The translations under genes were made by a program, and so were the position numbers. Below the pieces are notes generated by a model. The model saw only the letters and a list, made by a program, of their open reading frames with translations, was not told the DNA's origin and searched no databases. Shown here piece after piece: positions 26,319 through 34,687 of a stretch of DNA of 64,000 bases (within the stretch, counting starts at the first letter, position 1; each line of letters begins with the position of its first letter). This DNA is from Luteococcus peritonei (lineage in GTDB: Bacteria > Actinomycetota > Actinomycetes > Propionibacteriales > Propionibacteriaceae), in NCBI RefSeq assembly GCF_039526385.1, contig NZ_BAAAIX010000033.1, positions 62,001 through 126,000 on the forward strand. The letters are read 5' to 3'.

Positions 26319-27359
26319 ATGGCCAGGCCAACGTTGGTCAGTCTTGCACGCGAGCTCGGCGTCTCGCGTCAGACCGTCTCGAACGTCATCAATGCACCCC
26401 ATCTGGTCAAGACCGAGACCCGGGAACGCGTGCAGGCCGCCATCGAGGCCTCCGGCTACCGCCCCAACGTGGCCGCCCAGGCACTGCGCAACCGCCGTTC
26501 CATGACCCTGGCGATGCGGATGCACCCCACCCTGGAGGACGGCATCAACGGTGCCATCCGCGACCGCTTCCTGCACCATCTGGTGGTGGCGGCGCGGGCC
26601 CAGGGCTACAGCCTGCTGCTGACCACTGCCGACAGCTTCGACGACGAGGTGGACGTGCTCACCGAGATGCACGTGCGCGGCACCATCGACGGTTGTGTGC
26701 TCACCGACACCCACGCCGGCGACAGCCGCCCCTCCCGGCTGGTGGCCAATGGTGTGCCGGTGGCCGCCTTCGGTCGTCCGTGGGGCCACGACGAGCGCCA
26801 TCCCTGGGTGGACGTCGAGGGCTGGCGCGGCACCCACGCCGCCACCAACCACCTGCTGGAGGCCGGCCACGAGCGGATCGGCTTCATCGGCTGGCCCGGC
26901 AACTCCGACACCGGCGTGGACCGCCGCACCGGCTGGGAACGGGCGATGGCCGAGCACGGCTACGGCGCCGAGACCGGCCGCTGGCAGGCCGAGCGCGTGG
27001 ACCAGATCGAGCAGGGCATGGAGGCCGCCGAGAAGCTGCTCGACGAGGGCGTCGAGGCCTTCGTCTGCGCCTCCGACTCCCTGGCCCTGGGTGCCCTGGA
27101 GGCGGTCCGCCGCCGGGGCTTCGAAGGGCTCGAGGCGCCCGTGATCGGCTTCGACAACACCCCGGTGGCGCGCGCGATGGGGCTGTCCAGCCTGGACCAG
27201 CCGGTGGAGCAGGCCGCCGAGGTGCTCTGCCGCCAGCTGGTGGCCCGGATCGCCGCCAGTCAGGACGCGACCGGCTCCGTCGAGGACGAGCACGTCCTGC
27301 TGGAGCCCACCCTCGTCGTGCGCGAGCTGGCCGAGATGTACGCCCCCGTCGAGGACTGA
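26319..27359 (+). CDS. LacI-family transcriptional regulator
   Basis: A 346-residue repressor. The first 50 residues are the LacI helix-turn-helix with hinge: TLVSLARELGVSRQTVSNVIN and SGYRPNVAAQALR. Residues 60-340 are the periplasmic-binding-protein-like sensor. AAGGAGGG precedes the ATG. It stands at the head of the sugar importer and Leloir-like genes and is divergent from the debranching gene, so it likely represses both in the absence of an inducing sugar. Confidence 0.94.
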   Translation: MARPTLVSLARELGVSRQTVSNVINAPHLVKTETRERVQAAIEASGYRPNVAAQALRNRRSMTLAMRMHPTLEDGINGAIRDRFLHHLVVAARAQGYSLLLTTADSFDDEVDVLTEMHVRGTIDGCVLTDTHAGDSRPSRLVANGVPVAAFGRPWGHDERHPWVDVEGWRGTHAATNHLLEAGHERIGFIGWPGNSDTGVDRRTGWERAMAEHGYGAETGRWQAERVDQIEQGMEAAEKLLDEGVEAFVCASDSLALGALEAVRRRGFEGLEAPVIGFDNTPVARAMGLSSLDQPVEQAAEVLCRQLVARIAASQDATGSVEDEHVLLEPTLVVRELAEMYAPVED

Positions 27360-27435
27360 AGACCCCCACCGGGCGCCCCGCCGCCCAGCAGAATCCCACC
27401 ACCCGGCCCGACCGGCGACAGAACAGGAAAGACCC

Positions 27436-28692
27436 ATGACCAAGACCACCCGCACCACCGCCCTGCTGGCCGCCGTCTGCCTGCCCATGGCGCTCACCGC
27501 CTGCGGCGGGGGCGGCTTCGACTCCGGCTCCGGCGCCTCCGCCAGCTCCTCGGCCGAGGCCAAGCAGACCCCCACCGCCAAGGAGGTCACGGTGCTGATC
27601 GGCTCCTCCGGCGATGCCGAGACCAAGGCCGTCACCGAGGCCGTCGCCGCCTGGAGCAAGCAGAAGGGCATCCCCGCGAAGGTGCAGGTGGCCGCCGACC
27701 TGCCCCAGCAGGCCGCCCAGGGCTTCGCCGCCGACAGCCCGGCCGACGTGGTCTACACCGCCACCGACGTCTTCGCCTCCTGGGTGAAGGCCGGCAACCT
27801 CTACGCCTACGGTGACCAGCTCAGCAATGCCGACGACTACTACGACGGCCTGAAGCAGGCCTTCACCAGCGAGGGCAAGTTCTACTGCGCCCCCAAGGAC
27901 TTCTCCACCCTGCAGCTGGTCATCAACGACAAGCTGTGGAAGGAGGCCGGCCTCACCGAGGCCGACCACCCCAAGACCTGGGAGGACCTGGCCACCGTCG
28001 GCAAGAAGCTCACCAAGGGCAAGGTCAAGGGCCTGACCTTCGGCCCCGAGATCCAGCGCGTGGGCGTCTTCCTGGCGCAGAACGGCGGCGGGCTGGAGAC
28101 CGACGGCAAGGCCACCGCGAACAGCGAGGCCAATGTCGAGGCGCTGACCTGGGTGAAGCAGGCGATGGCCGACGGCTGGGCCGCCTACTCCTCCGACCTG
28201 GGCTCCGGCTGGGGCGGCGAGGCCTTCGGCAAGCAGCAGGCGGCCATGGTGATCGAGGGCAACTGGATCACCGGCGCGCTGGAGGGTGACTTCTCCGACG
28301 TCGACTACACCGTCGTCGAGCTGCCCGAGGGCAAGACCAAGGGCACCCTGCAGTACACCAATTGCTGGGGCGTGACCGCCAAGGGCGACAACATCGGCGG
28401 TGCCGTGGACCTGGTGGAGCACCTGACCACCACCGAGCAGCAGCTCGCCTTCGCCAAGGCCTTCGGCGTGATGCCCTCGCGCAAGTCCGCCAAGGAGCAG
28501 TGGACCAAGGACAATCCCGCCATGGTGCCCTTCATCAACGGCGCCGACTACGCCCAGAACCTGCCCGCCGAGGTGGGCGCCCTGGACGTCATCAAGGACA
28601 TGAACGCCCAGCTCGGCCAGCTCAAGACCAAGGAGCCCAAGGCCATCCTGGACGGCGCGCAGTCCAACCTCGAGGCCATCGTCGCCGGCTGA
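27436..28692 (+). CDS. sugar ABC transporter substrate-binding lipoprotein
   Basis: A 418-residue extracellular solute-binding protein of the MalE-like group. The N-terminus has a charged start, a hydrophobic stretch and the lipobox LTAC (Cys about residue 23), followed by a Gly/Ser-rich linker. The core contains KTWEDLATVGKKLTKG and the aromatic-rich ligand cleft. AGGAAAG precedes the start. It lies 76 nt after lacI and is followed by two permeases. No ATP-binding protein is encoded here, so a shared MsmK/MsiK-type ATPase elsewhere must power it. Confidence 0.93.
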   Translation: MTKTTRTTALLAAVCLPMALTACGGGGFDSGSGASASSSAEAKQTPTAKEVTVLIGSSGDAETKAVTEAVAAWSKQKGIPAKVQVAADLPQQAAQGFAADSPADVVYTATDVFASWVKAGNLYAYGDQLSNADDYYDGLKQAFTSEGKFYCAPKDFSTLQLVINDKLWKEAGLTEADHPKTWEDLATVGKKLTKGKVKGLTFGPEIQRVGVFLAQNGGGLETDGKATANSEANVEALTWVKQAMADGWAAYSSDLGSGWGGEAFGKQQAAMVIEGNWITGALEGDFSDVDYTVVELPEGKTKGTLQYTNCWGVTAKGDNIGGAVDLVEHLTTTEQQLAFAKAFGVMPSRKSAKEQWTKDNPAMVPFINGADYAQNLPAEVGALDVIKDMNAQLGQLKTKEPKAILDGAQSNLEAIVAG

Positions 28693-28712
28693 TCCCAGAA
28701 CCTGACGAGCTG

Positions 28713-29864
28713 ATGTCCGCACCCGTGCGCCGGACCCGACGGGGGTCTGCCAACCGGCAGACCCTCGCGGGCTGGCTCTTCGTCCTGCCGGTCCTGGTGA
28801 TCCTGGGCCTGTTCCTGTTCATCCCGATCCTGATGGCGCTGTGGGTCAGCGTCTCCGACTGGTCCGGCAACGGCAGCCCCTTCGCCCCCGGCGTGAACTT
28901 CGTCGGTGCCGAGAACTACCAGGCCATCCTGGGTGGCAAGGGCCTGGCCGGGCGCGACTTCGGCCTGTCCATCCGCAACAACCTCTACTACGTGCTGCTG
29001 GTGGTGCCGCTGCAGACCATCGTCGCGCTCTTCCTGGCCGTCATGGTGACCCGGCGCACGCTGCGGGCCAAGGGCTTCTTCCGCACCGCCTTCTACTTCC
29101 CCAGCGTCACCAGCTCGGTGGCCATCACCGTGCTCTGGCTCTTCCTGTTCAACGCCTCCGGCGCGGTCAACAAGGCGCTCGGCTGGCTGGGCCTGCACGG
29201 CCCCAACTGGTTCCAGGACCCGCGCGGCGTGCTGGGCCTGCTGCTGGAACCGCTCGGGGTGCACGAGAGCGGGGCCATGGCGAAGCCCGGCCTGCTGGGC
29301 GTGAGCGCCTACCAGTGGCTGCAGGGTCCCTCGGTGGCGATGTGCGCCTTCATCGCGTTGGCCGTCTTCACCACCTCGGGCACCTTCATGCTGCTCTTCG
29401 TCGCCGCCCTGCAGAACATTGGGGAGGAGACCGACGAGGCCGGCATGGTGGACGGTGCCGGTGCCTGGCAGCGCTTCCGCCACATCACGCTGCCGATGCT
29501 CAAGCCCACCCTGTACACGGTGCTGACACTGGGCCTGATCGGCACCTGGCAGGTCTTCGACCAGATCGCCATCGGCTCCCAGGGCGGCCCGGCCAAGACC
29601 ACCATGACGCCGGCCTACCTGAGCTTCACCAAGGCCTTCAACGACGGGGAGTGGGGCCGCGGCGCGGCGATCGCCTTCGTCCTGTTCGCCATCGTCATCG
29701 TGATGGGCCTGCTGCAGCGCCTGCTGCTGGGCGATGCGGACTACACCCGGATGACCCGACGCCAGCAGCGCGCCGACCGCGCCGCCCGTGAGGCCGCCGC
29801 GGCCCGCGAGGGTGCGCTGGGCCAGGCCGTTGCCGCCACCGTGCGCAAGGAGGGATCGGTATGA
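28713..29864 (+). CDS. sugar ABC transporter permease (MalF-like)
   Basis: A 383-residue inner-membrane permease with six or so predicted helices after a short basic N-terminus. The EAA-type motif EAGMVDGAGAWQRFRHITLPML is the contact site for the ATPase. A segment of about 50 residues between TM helices (LGWLGLHGPNWFQDPRG onward) is periplasmic. The last 45 residues are a charged Ala/Arg-rich cytoplasmic tail. It overlaps the next permease by four bases (ATGA). Confidence 0.93.
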   Translation: MSAPVRRTRRGSANRQTLAGWLFVLPVLVILGLFLFIPILMALWVSVSDWSGNGSPFAPGVNFVGAENYQAILGGKGLAGRDFGLSIRNNLYYVLLVVPLQTIVALFLAVMVTRRTLRAKGFFRTAFYFPSVTSSVAITVLWLFLFNASGAVNKALGWLGLHGPNWFQDPRGVLGLLLEPLGVHESGAMAKPGLLGVSAYQWLQGPSVAMCAFIALAVFTTSGTFMLLFVAALQNIGEETDEAGMVDGAGAWQRFRHITLPMLKPTLYTVLTLGLIGTWQVFDQIAIGSQGGPAKTTMTPAYLSFTKAFNDGEWGRGAAIAFVLFAIVIVMGLLQRLLLGDADYTRMTRRQQRADRAAREAAAAREGALGQAVAATVRKEGSV

Positions 29865-30715
29865 GCACCACCACTGCCGCCGGCCGACGCCCGTCTCGGG
29901 CCACCGGCTGGATCACCCTGCTGGTGCTGGTCTTCCTGGCCCTGTTCTACGTCTTCCCCTTCGTGGTCCAGGTGCTCGGCTCCTTCAAGACCGACGCCGA
30001 CGCCACCAACAACCCGATGGGCCTGCCGCAGGTCTGGACCACCGCCGCCTACCACCGGCTCTTCCAGAACTCCGACTTCCCGCGCTGGTTCGCCAACTCG
30101 GTGCTGGTCACCCTGGTGGTCACCGCGGGCCGGGTCTTCTTCAACTCGCTGGCCGGCTACGCCCTGGCCCGGCTGCGCTTCCCCGGCCGCAAGCTGGTCT
30201 TCCTCACCCTGATCGCGGTGATGAGCGTGCCGGCCGTGGTGCTGCTGATCCCCAAGTTCCTGGTGATCAAGACCCTGGGCATCTATGACAGCTACCCGGC
30301 GCTGATGTTCCCGCTGCTGGTGGATGCCGCCGGCGTCTTCATCATGAAGAACTTCTTCGAGTCCATCCCGCCGGCCGTGGAGGAGGCCGCCCGGATCGAC
30401 GGGGCGGGCACCTTCCGCACCTTCTGGTCCGTGGTGCTGCCGATGGCCACCCCTGCGCTGGTGACCATCACCATCCTCAGCTTCCAGGGCTCGTGGAACG
30501 AGTACAGCCACTTCATCATCGCCTCCTCCGACCCGAACCTGACCACCCTCACCAAGGGCGTCGGGACGCTGGCCTCCGGAGGCCTGGGCGGCAAGGCCAA
30601 CCAGTACCCGCTGAAGCTGGGGGCGGCGCTGATCATGACCCTGCCGGTGGCGGCGCTCTTCTTCGTCTTCCAGAAGCGGATCATGAACACCTCCGCCGGC
30701 GCGGTGAAGGAGTAG
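29861..30715 (+). CDS. sugar ABC transporter permease (MalG-like)
   Basis: A 284-residue permease, the second membrane subunit, with six predicted helices. The EAA motif EEAARIDGAGTFRTFWSVVLPM is clear, and the end KRIMNTSAGAVKE is typical of MalG-type subunits (short C-terminus after TM6). Its ATG overlaps the stop of the MalF-like gene. A hairpin follows, yet the nucleotidyltransferase gene starts only 82 nt later. Confidence 0.94.
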   Translation: MSTTTAAGRRPSRATGWITLLVLVFLALFYVFPFVVQVLGSFKTDADATNNPMGLPQVWTTAAYHRLFQNSDFPRWFANSVLVTLVVTAGRVFFNSLAGYALARLRFPGRKLVFLTLIAVMSVPAVVLLIPKFLVIKTLGIYDSYPALMFPLLVDAAGVFIMKNFFESIPPAVEEAARIDGAGTFRTFWSVVLPMATPALVTITILSFQGSWNEYSHFIIASSDPNLTTLTKGVGTLASGGLGGKANQYPLKLGAALIMTLPVAALFFVFQKRIMNTSAGAVKE

Positions 30716-30750
30716 TCGCCCGATGGGACCCGCTGGCCCCACCGTCATGG

Positions 30751-30778
30751 GAGCCCCGGTGCCGCTGCGCCGGGGCTC
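30751..30778 (+). terminator. hairpin between importer and Leloir-like genes
   Basis: GAGCCCCGG and CCGGGGCTC form a 9-bp stem with a 10-nt loop, 36 nt after the permease stop. It may end or attenuate the importer transcript. Confidence 0.7.
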
Positions 30779-30796
30779 TCGGCCATGATGGATGCC

Positions 30797-31618
30797 ATGA
30801 GCGAGCAGTCAGTGCACAAGGCCGTCATCATGGCGCGAGGACTCGGCACCCGGCTGCGGGCCCAGGCCGCCGCGGAGCTCAGCGCGGAGCAGCAGGCCGT
30901 CGCGGCCACTGGCGTGAAGGCGATGATGCCGGTTGGTGGTGGACGCCCCTTCGTCGAGCACGTGATCCACGAGCTGGCCGAGGCCGGTATCGACGAGGTC
31001 TGCCTGGTGATCGGTCCCGAGCACGAGCAGGTGCGCGAGCGCTATGCCAACCTGCCCACCCGACGGGTGCGAATCAGCCTCGCCACGCAGGCCGAGCCGC
31101 TGGGCACCGCCGACGCCGTGGCCGCCGCGCGGGACTTTGCCGGCGGCGACCGCTTCGTGGTGGTCAACTCCGACAACCACTACCCGGCCGCGGCGCTGCG
31201 CGCCCTGCTGGCCGCCCCGGGCACCGCCACCCTGGGCTTCGACGCCGCCGCGCTGGTGCAGCGCTCGAACATCCCGGCCGAGCGGGTGGCCGCCTTCGCC
31301 CTGCTCGAGGTGGACGCCGCGGGTCACCTGGTGGACCTGGCGGAGAAGCCCGGCCCCGAGGAACTGGCCCGCCACGGCGAGCACGCCCTGGTGAGCATGA
31401 ACTGCTTCTGCTTCGGCCCCAGCATCTTCGACGCCTGTGCGGCCATCGAGCCCTCGCCGCGCGGCGAGCTGGAGATCGTCGACGCGGTGCGCCACCTGGT
31501 GGCCGCCGGTGAGCCGGTCACCGTCGTCCCGGTGGCGGAGGGCGTGCTGGACCTGTCCGGCCGCGGCGACGTGGCCCGGGTGGCCGCCGAGCTGGCCGAC
31601 GTGGACGTCAAACTGTGA
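30797..31618 (+). CDS. sugar-phosphate nucleotidyltransferase
   Basis: A 273-residue Rossmann-like NTP transferase. The N-terminal HKAVIMARGLGTRLR is the nucleotide-binding G-x-G-T-R-x-R loop, with Ala-Arg where many have Ala-Gly. KAMMPVGGGRPFVEHVIHEL and VVVNSDNHYP (the metal-binding Asp region) follow. It probably makes an NDP-sugar from a hexose-1-phosphate. ATGs at 30785 and 30788 are alternatives; 30797 starts the conserved region and has CATGAT 7 nt upstream. It overlaps the kinase gene by four bases. Confidence 0.85.
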   Translation: MSEQSVHKAVIMARGLGTRLRAQAAAELSAEQQAVAATGVKAMMPVGGGRPFVEHVIHELAEAGIDEVCLVIGPEHEQVRERYANLPTRRVRISLATQAEPLGTADAVAAARDFAGGDRFVVVNSDNHYPAAALRALLAAPGTATLGFDAAALVQRSNIPAERVAAFALLEVDAAGHLVDLAEKPGPEELARHGEHALVSMNCFCFGPSIFDACAAIEPSPRGELEIVDAVRHLVAAGEPVTVVPVAEGVLDLSGRGDVARVAAELADVDVKL

Positions 31619-32832
31619 GCGGATACTTCTCTCCCGGGCGGATCGAGGTGCTGGGCAAGCACACCGACTACGCCGGCGGCGACGTGCTGGTCTGTGCCGT
31701 GGACCGCGGCGTCACGGTGCAGGTGGAGCCCGCCAAGGCAGGCATCACCGCCGTCACCGAGGCCCTGCCCGGCGAGGTGGACCTGCTGGGCGCCGATCCC
31801 CTGCCGCCCGGTCACTGGGGTCGCTATCCCCGCACCGTGGTCTCCCGGCTGCGCGACAACTTCGGCGAGCTGCCGCCCTGCCGGCTGCACATCACCTCCG
31901 ACCTGCCGCTGGCCAGCGGGATGAGCTCCTCCTCGGCCGTCGTGGTGGCCACCGCGCTGGCCCTGGCCCACGAGGCGGGGCTGGTCGAGCACCCGCTGTG
32001 GCGCGAGGCGATCACCGACGAGGTGCGGCTGGCGGGCTACCTGGCCTGCATCGAGAACGGTCGTAGCTTCGGCCCGCTGGCCGGCAGTGGCGGCGTTGGC
32101 ACCCTGGGGGGCTCGGAGGACCACACCGCCATGGTCTGCTCGCGCCCCGGACTGCTGGGCCGCTTCAGCTTCTCCCCGCCAGGCCTGGTGGAGCGGGTCG
32201 AGCTGCCCGCCGGCCACGCCTTCGTCGTGGCGGTCAGCGGCGTGACCGCCGAGAAGACCGGCGCCGCGCGGGAGCGCTACAACCAGGCCTCCCGGGCCAC
32301 CACCGAGCTGCTGGAACGCTGGAACCGGCATGCGCCGACGCCGGCTGCCAGCCTGGCCGAGGCGCTGCGTTCCCGGCCCGAGGCCGCCGACCTGCTGCGC
32401 GGCAGCGCGCGCCAGGAGCCGGTGCTGCTGGCCCGGCTGGAACAGTTCGTCGTGGAGTCCACCTGGTGCGTGCCGCAGGCCGTCGAGGCGCTGCGCAGTG
32501 GCGATCTGGCCCGCTTCGGCGCGGTGGTGGCCCGCTCCCAGCAGCTGGCCGCCGAGGGGCTGGGCAACCAGGTCTGGCAGACCACCGAGCTGGTCCGGCT
32601 GGCGCTGGAGCAGGGGGCGGTGGCCGCCTCCAGCTTCGGTGCCGGCTTCGGCGGGAGCGTCTGGGCGCTGGTGGGCGACGAGCAGGCGGACTGCTTCGCG
32701 GAGCACTGGCTGGAGCGCTACCGAGCAAGCTGTGAGCAGACCGTGAGAGCCTGTGAAGCACTGACAGGCACGCCCCATACGCTGGTCCTGAAGCCTTCGG
32801 GCCCAGCACACCCCGTGGAGGAAGAACAGTGA
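31615..32832 (+). CDS. galactokinase-like GHMP kinase
   Basis: A 405-residue GHMP-family kinase. The N-terminal GRIEVLGKHTDYAGG resembles the galactokinase signature GRxNLIGEHTDYxxG, with Lys for the usual Glu. LPLASGMSSSSAVVVATALAL is the glycine/serine-rich ATP loop, and SSFGAGFGGSVWALV is motif 3. It should phosphorylate C1 of galactose or an N-acetylhexosamine or other aldose. Its GTG start overlaps the nucleotidyltransferase stop, and its stop overlaps the epimerase start, so the three are translationally coupled. Confidence 0.88.
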   Translation: MSGYFSPGRIEVLGKHTDYAGGDVLVCAVDRGVTVQVEPAKAGITAVTEALPGEVDLLGADPLPPGHWGRYPRTVVSRLRDNFGELPPCRLHITSDLPLASGMSSSSAVVVATALALAHEAGLVEHPLWREAITDEVRLAGYLACIENGRSFGPLAGSGGVGTLGGSEDHTAMVCSRPGLLGRFSFSPPGLVERVELPAGHAFVVAVSGVTAEKTGAARERYNQASRATTELLERWNRHAPTPAASLAEALRSRPEAADLLRGSARQEPVLLARLEQFVVESTWCVPQAVEALRSGDLARFGAVVARSQQLAAEGLGNQVWQTTELVRLALEQGAVAASSFGAGFGGSVWALVGDEQADCFAEHWLERYRASCEQTVRACEALTGTPHTLVLKPSGPAHPVEEEQ

Positions 32833-33818
32833 AGATCCTGATCACCGGCGGCGCCGGATACATCGGCAGCACCATCGGCTCGGCCTGCGAGGACGCCGGC
32901 CACGAGGTGGTGGTCCTGGACAACCTCTCCACCGGCAGGCGCGAGTTCGCCCTGGACCGGCCCTTCTACCAGGGTGACGTGGGTGACCCCGAGCTGCTGG
33001 ACCGGGTCTTCCGTGAGCACCAGATCGATGCCGTGGTGCACTGCGCCGCGCGGATCGTGGTGCCGGAGAGCGTCGCCGAGCCGTGGTCCTACTACGAGAA
33101 CAACGTGGGCAAGACGCTGGACCTGCTGGCCTCCATGGAGCGCAACCAGGTGCGGCGCATCCTGTTCAGCTCCTCGGCCTCCATCTACGGCCCGGACGAG
33201 AACTTCCAGGTCACCGAGGAGTCCCCGCTGGCCGCCGGCAGCCCGTACGCCCGCACCAAGATGGTCACCGAGCTGGTGCTCTCCGACGTGGCCGCCGCCA
33301 CCGAGCTGCACGTGATCAGCCTGCGCTACTTCAACCCGATCGGCTCCGATCCCGAGCTGCGCACCGGTCTGCAGCTGGAATTCCCCAGCCACGTGCTGGG
33401 CAAGCTGATCGAGGCCTGGAATGCCGGCAAGCCCTTCACCGTCACCGGCACCGACTGGCCCACCCGCGACGGTTCCGGCATCCGTGACTTCATCCACGTC
33501 TGGGACCTGGCCAAGGCGCACGTTGCCGCGCTGGAGAAGTTCGACCAGGTCACCTCGCAGGAGAACTACCAGGTGATCAACATCGGCACCGGCACCGGCA
33601 CCACGGTGCGGGAGCTGGCCGACGCCTTCAACGAGGTGATCGGCGGCGAGCTGCAGGTCACCGACGGCCCCCCGCGCCCCGGCGACGTGGCCGGCGTCTA
33701 CACCACCAGCTCGAAGGCCCGCACCGAGCTGGGCTGGAGCGCCGAGCTGGACGAGACCCGCGCCATCAAGGACGCGCTGGCCTGGCTGCCCCGCCGCAAG
33801 GAGATGCTGGGCTACTGA
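32829..33818 (+). CDS. galE: UDP-glucose 4-epimerase-like SDR
   Basis: A 329-residue extended short-chain dehydrogenase/epimerase. TGGAGYIGS (residues 6-14) binds NAD. The catalytic set is in SSSASIYG and YARTK (Tyr and Lys), followed by LRYFNPIGSDP. The C-terminal substrate domain includes GSGIRDFIHVWDLAKAH. It should interconvert UDP-glucose and UDP-galactose, or their N-acetyl forms. The GTG overlaps the kinase stop. The C-terminus is a little shorter than in E. coli GalE (338). Confidence 0.92.
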   Translation: MKILITGGAGYIGSTIGSACEDAGHEVVVLDNLSTGRREFALDRPFYQGDVGDPELLDRVFREHQIDAVVHCAARIVVPESVAEPWSYYENNVGKTLDLLASMERNQVRRILFSSSASIYGPDENFQVTEESPLAAGSPYARTKMVTELVLSDVAAATELHVISLRYFNPIGSDPELRTGLQLEFPSHVLGKLIEAWNAGKPFTVTGTDWPTRDGSGIRDFIHVWDLAKAHVAALEKFDQVTSQENYQVINIGTGTGTTVRELADAFNEVIGGELQVTDGPPRPGDVAGVYTTSSKARTELGWSAELDETRAIKDALAWLPRRKEMLGY

Positions 33819-33853
33819 GACTGACGCCGATCCCTGCTAGGGACGGCTCACCC

Positions 33854-33884
33854 GGGCCCGTCGGAGGACTTCTCCGGCGGGCCC
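33854..33884 (+). terminator. hairpin terminator of the sugar operon
   Basis: GGGCCCGTCGGAG and CTCCGGCGGGCCC form a 13-bp stem with one G-T pair and a 5-nt loop, 36 nt after the epimerase stop. Confidence 0.82.
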
Positions 33885-34027
33885 TCGTGCGTCCCGGTCC
33901 GTCGACGGATCGACCCGAATCCGCCCCGATGTGCTCCCGCAGCGCCTCAATGGCCGGTTCTGGCGCGAACCCTGGCGAATTTCTGGTTGATGTGGGGACC
34001 GGAAAGCCCACATAGCGCGATGACCCG

Positions 34028-34687
34028 TCAGCGCCGGGTGAGGCCCACCTCGTGGGCGAAGAGCACCAGGCCCACCCGGTCGCGGGCCTGCAGCTTGGCC
34101 AGCAGCCGGCCGATGTGGGTCTTGACCGTCCCCTCGGCCATGTAGAGGCTGCTGGCGATCTCGGTATTGGTGGCGCCCTTGGCGATCTCCACCAGCACCT
34201 CGCGCTCCCGGTCGGTGAGCAGCGCCAGCCGGGGGTCGTCGGCGCCGGGGGCGTCGGGCAGGGTGGGCACCACGTGCTCCAGCAGTCGACGGGTGGCGCT
34301 GGGGGCCATCACTGCCTCGCCGGCGGCCACCGTGCGGATGGCATTGAGCAGCTCGGCCGGCCGGGCGTCCTTGAGCAGGAAGCCGGAGGCGCCGGCCTTG
34401 AGGGCGGCGAAGACGTACTCGTCCAGGTCGAAGGTGGTCAGCACCAGCACCTTGGTGGTCATCCCCTCGGCCACCAGCCGACGGGTGGCCTCGACGCCGT
34501 CCATCACCGGCATCCGGATGTCCATCAGCACCACGTCGGCGCCCCGGGCCGCGAGCATCCGCAGCGCCTCCTGGCCGTCGGCGGCCTCGCCCACCACCTC
34601 CATGTCGTCCTCGGCCTCGATGAGCATGCGGAAGCCGCTGCGCACCAGCGCCTGGTCGTCGGCGAGCAGCACTCGGATGGGTTGCAT
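34028..34687 (-). CDS. two-component response regulator, NarL/LuxR type
   Basis: A 219-residue regulator. The receiver domain (1-120) has the acidic pair in LLADDQ and the phospho-acceptor Asp in VVLMDIRMP. A conserved Thr (VLVLTTFD) and Lys (FLLKDARP) complete the switch. The C-terminal LuxR-type helix-turn-helix includes LTDREREVLVEIAKGATNTEIA and VKTHIGRLLAKL. The ATG at 34687 overlaps the kinase stop as TGATG, with AGGAG upstream. It closely resembles the regulator at 62964-63653. Confidence 0.94.
   Translation of the reverse strand: MQPIRVLLADDQALVRSGFRMLIEAEDDMEVVGEAADGQEALRMLAARGADVVLMDIRMPVMDGVEATRRLVAEGMTTKVLVLTTFDLDEYVFAALKAGASGFLLKDARPAELLNAIRTVAAGEAVMAPSATRRLLEHVVPTLPDAPGADDPRLALLTDREREVLVEIAKGATNTEIASSLYMAEGTVKTHIGRLLAKLQARDRVGLVLFAHEVGLTRR

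Noticed and set aside
22960..26505. An 1181-residue plus-strand open frame opposite the APC permease and debranching gene
   Set aside because: It has His/Gly/Gln-rich low-complexity sequence and no known domain. It is the GC-bias shadow of two clear minus-strand genes.
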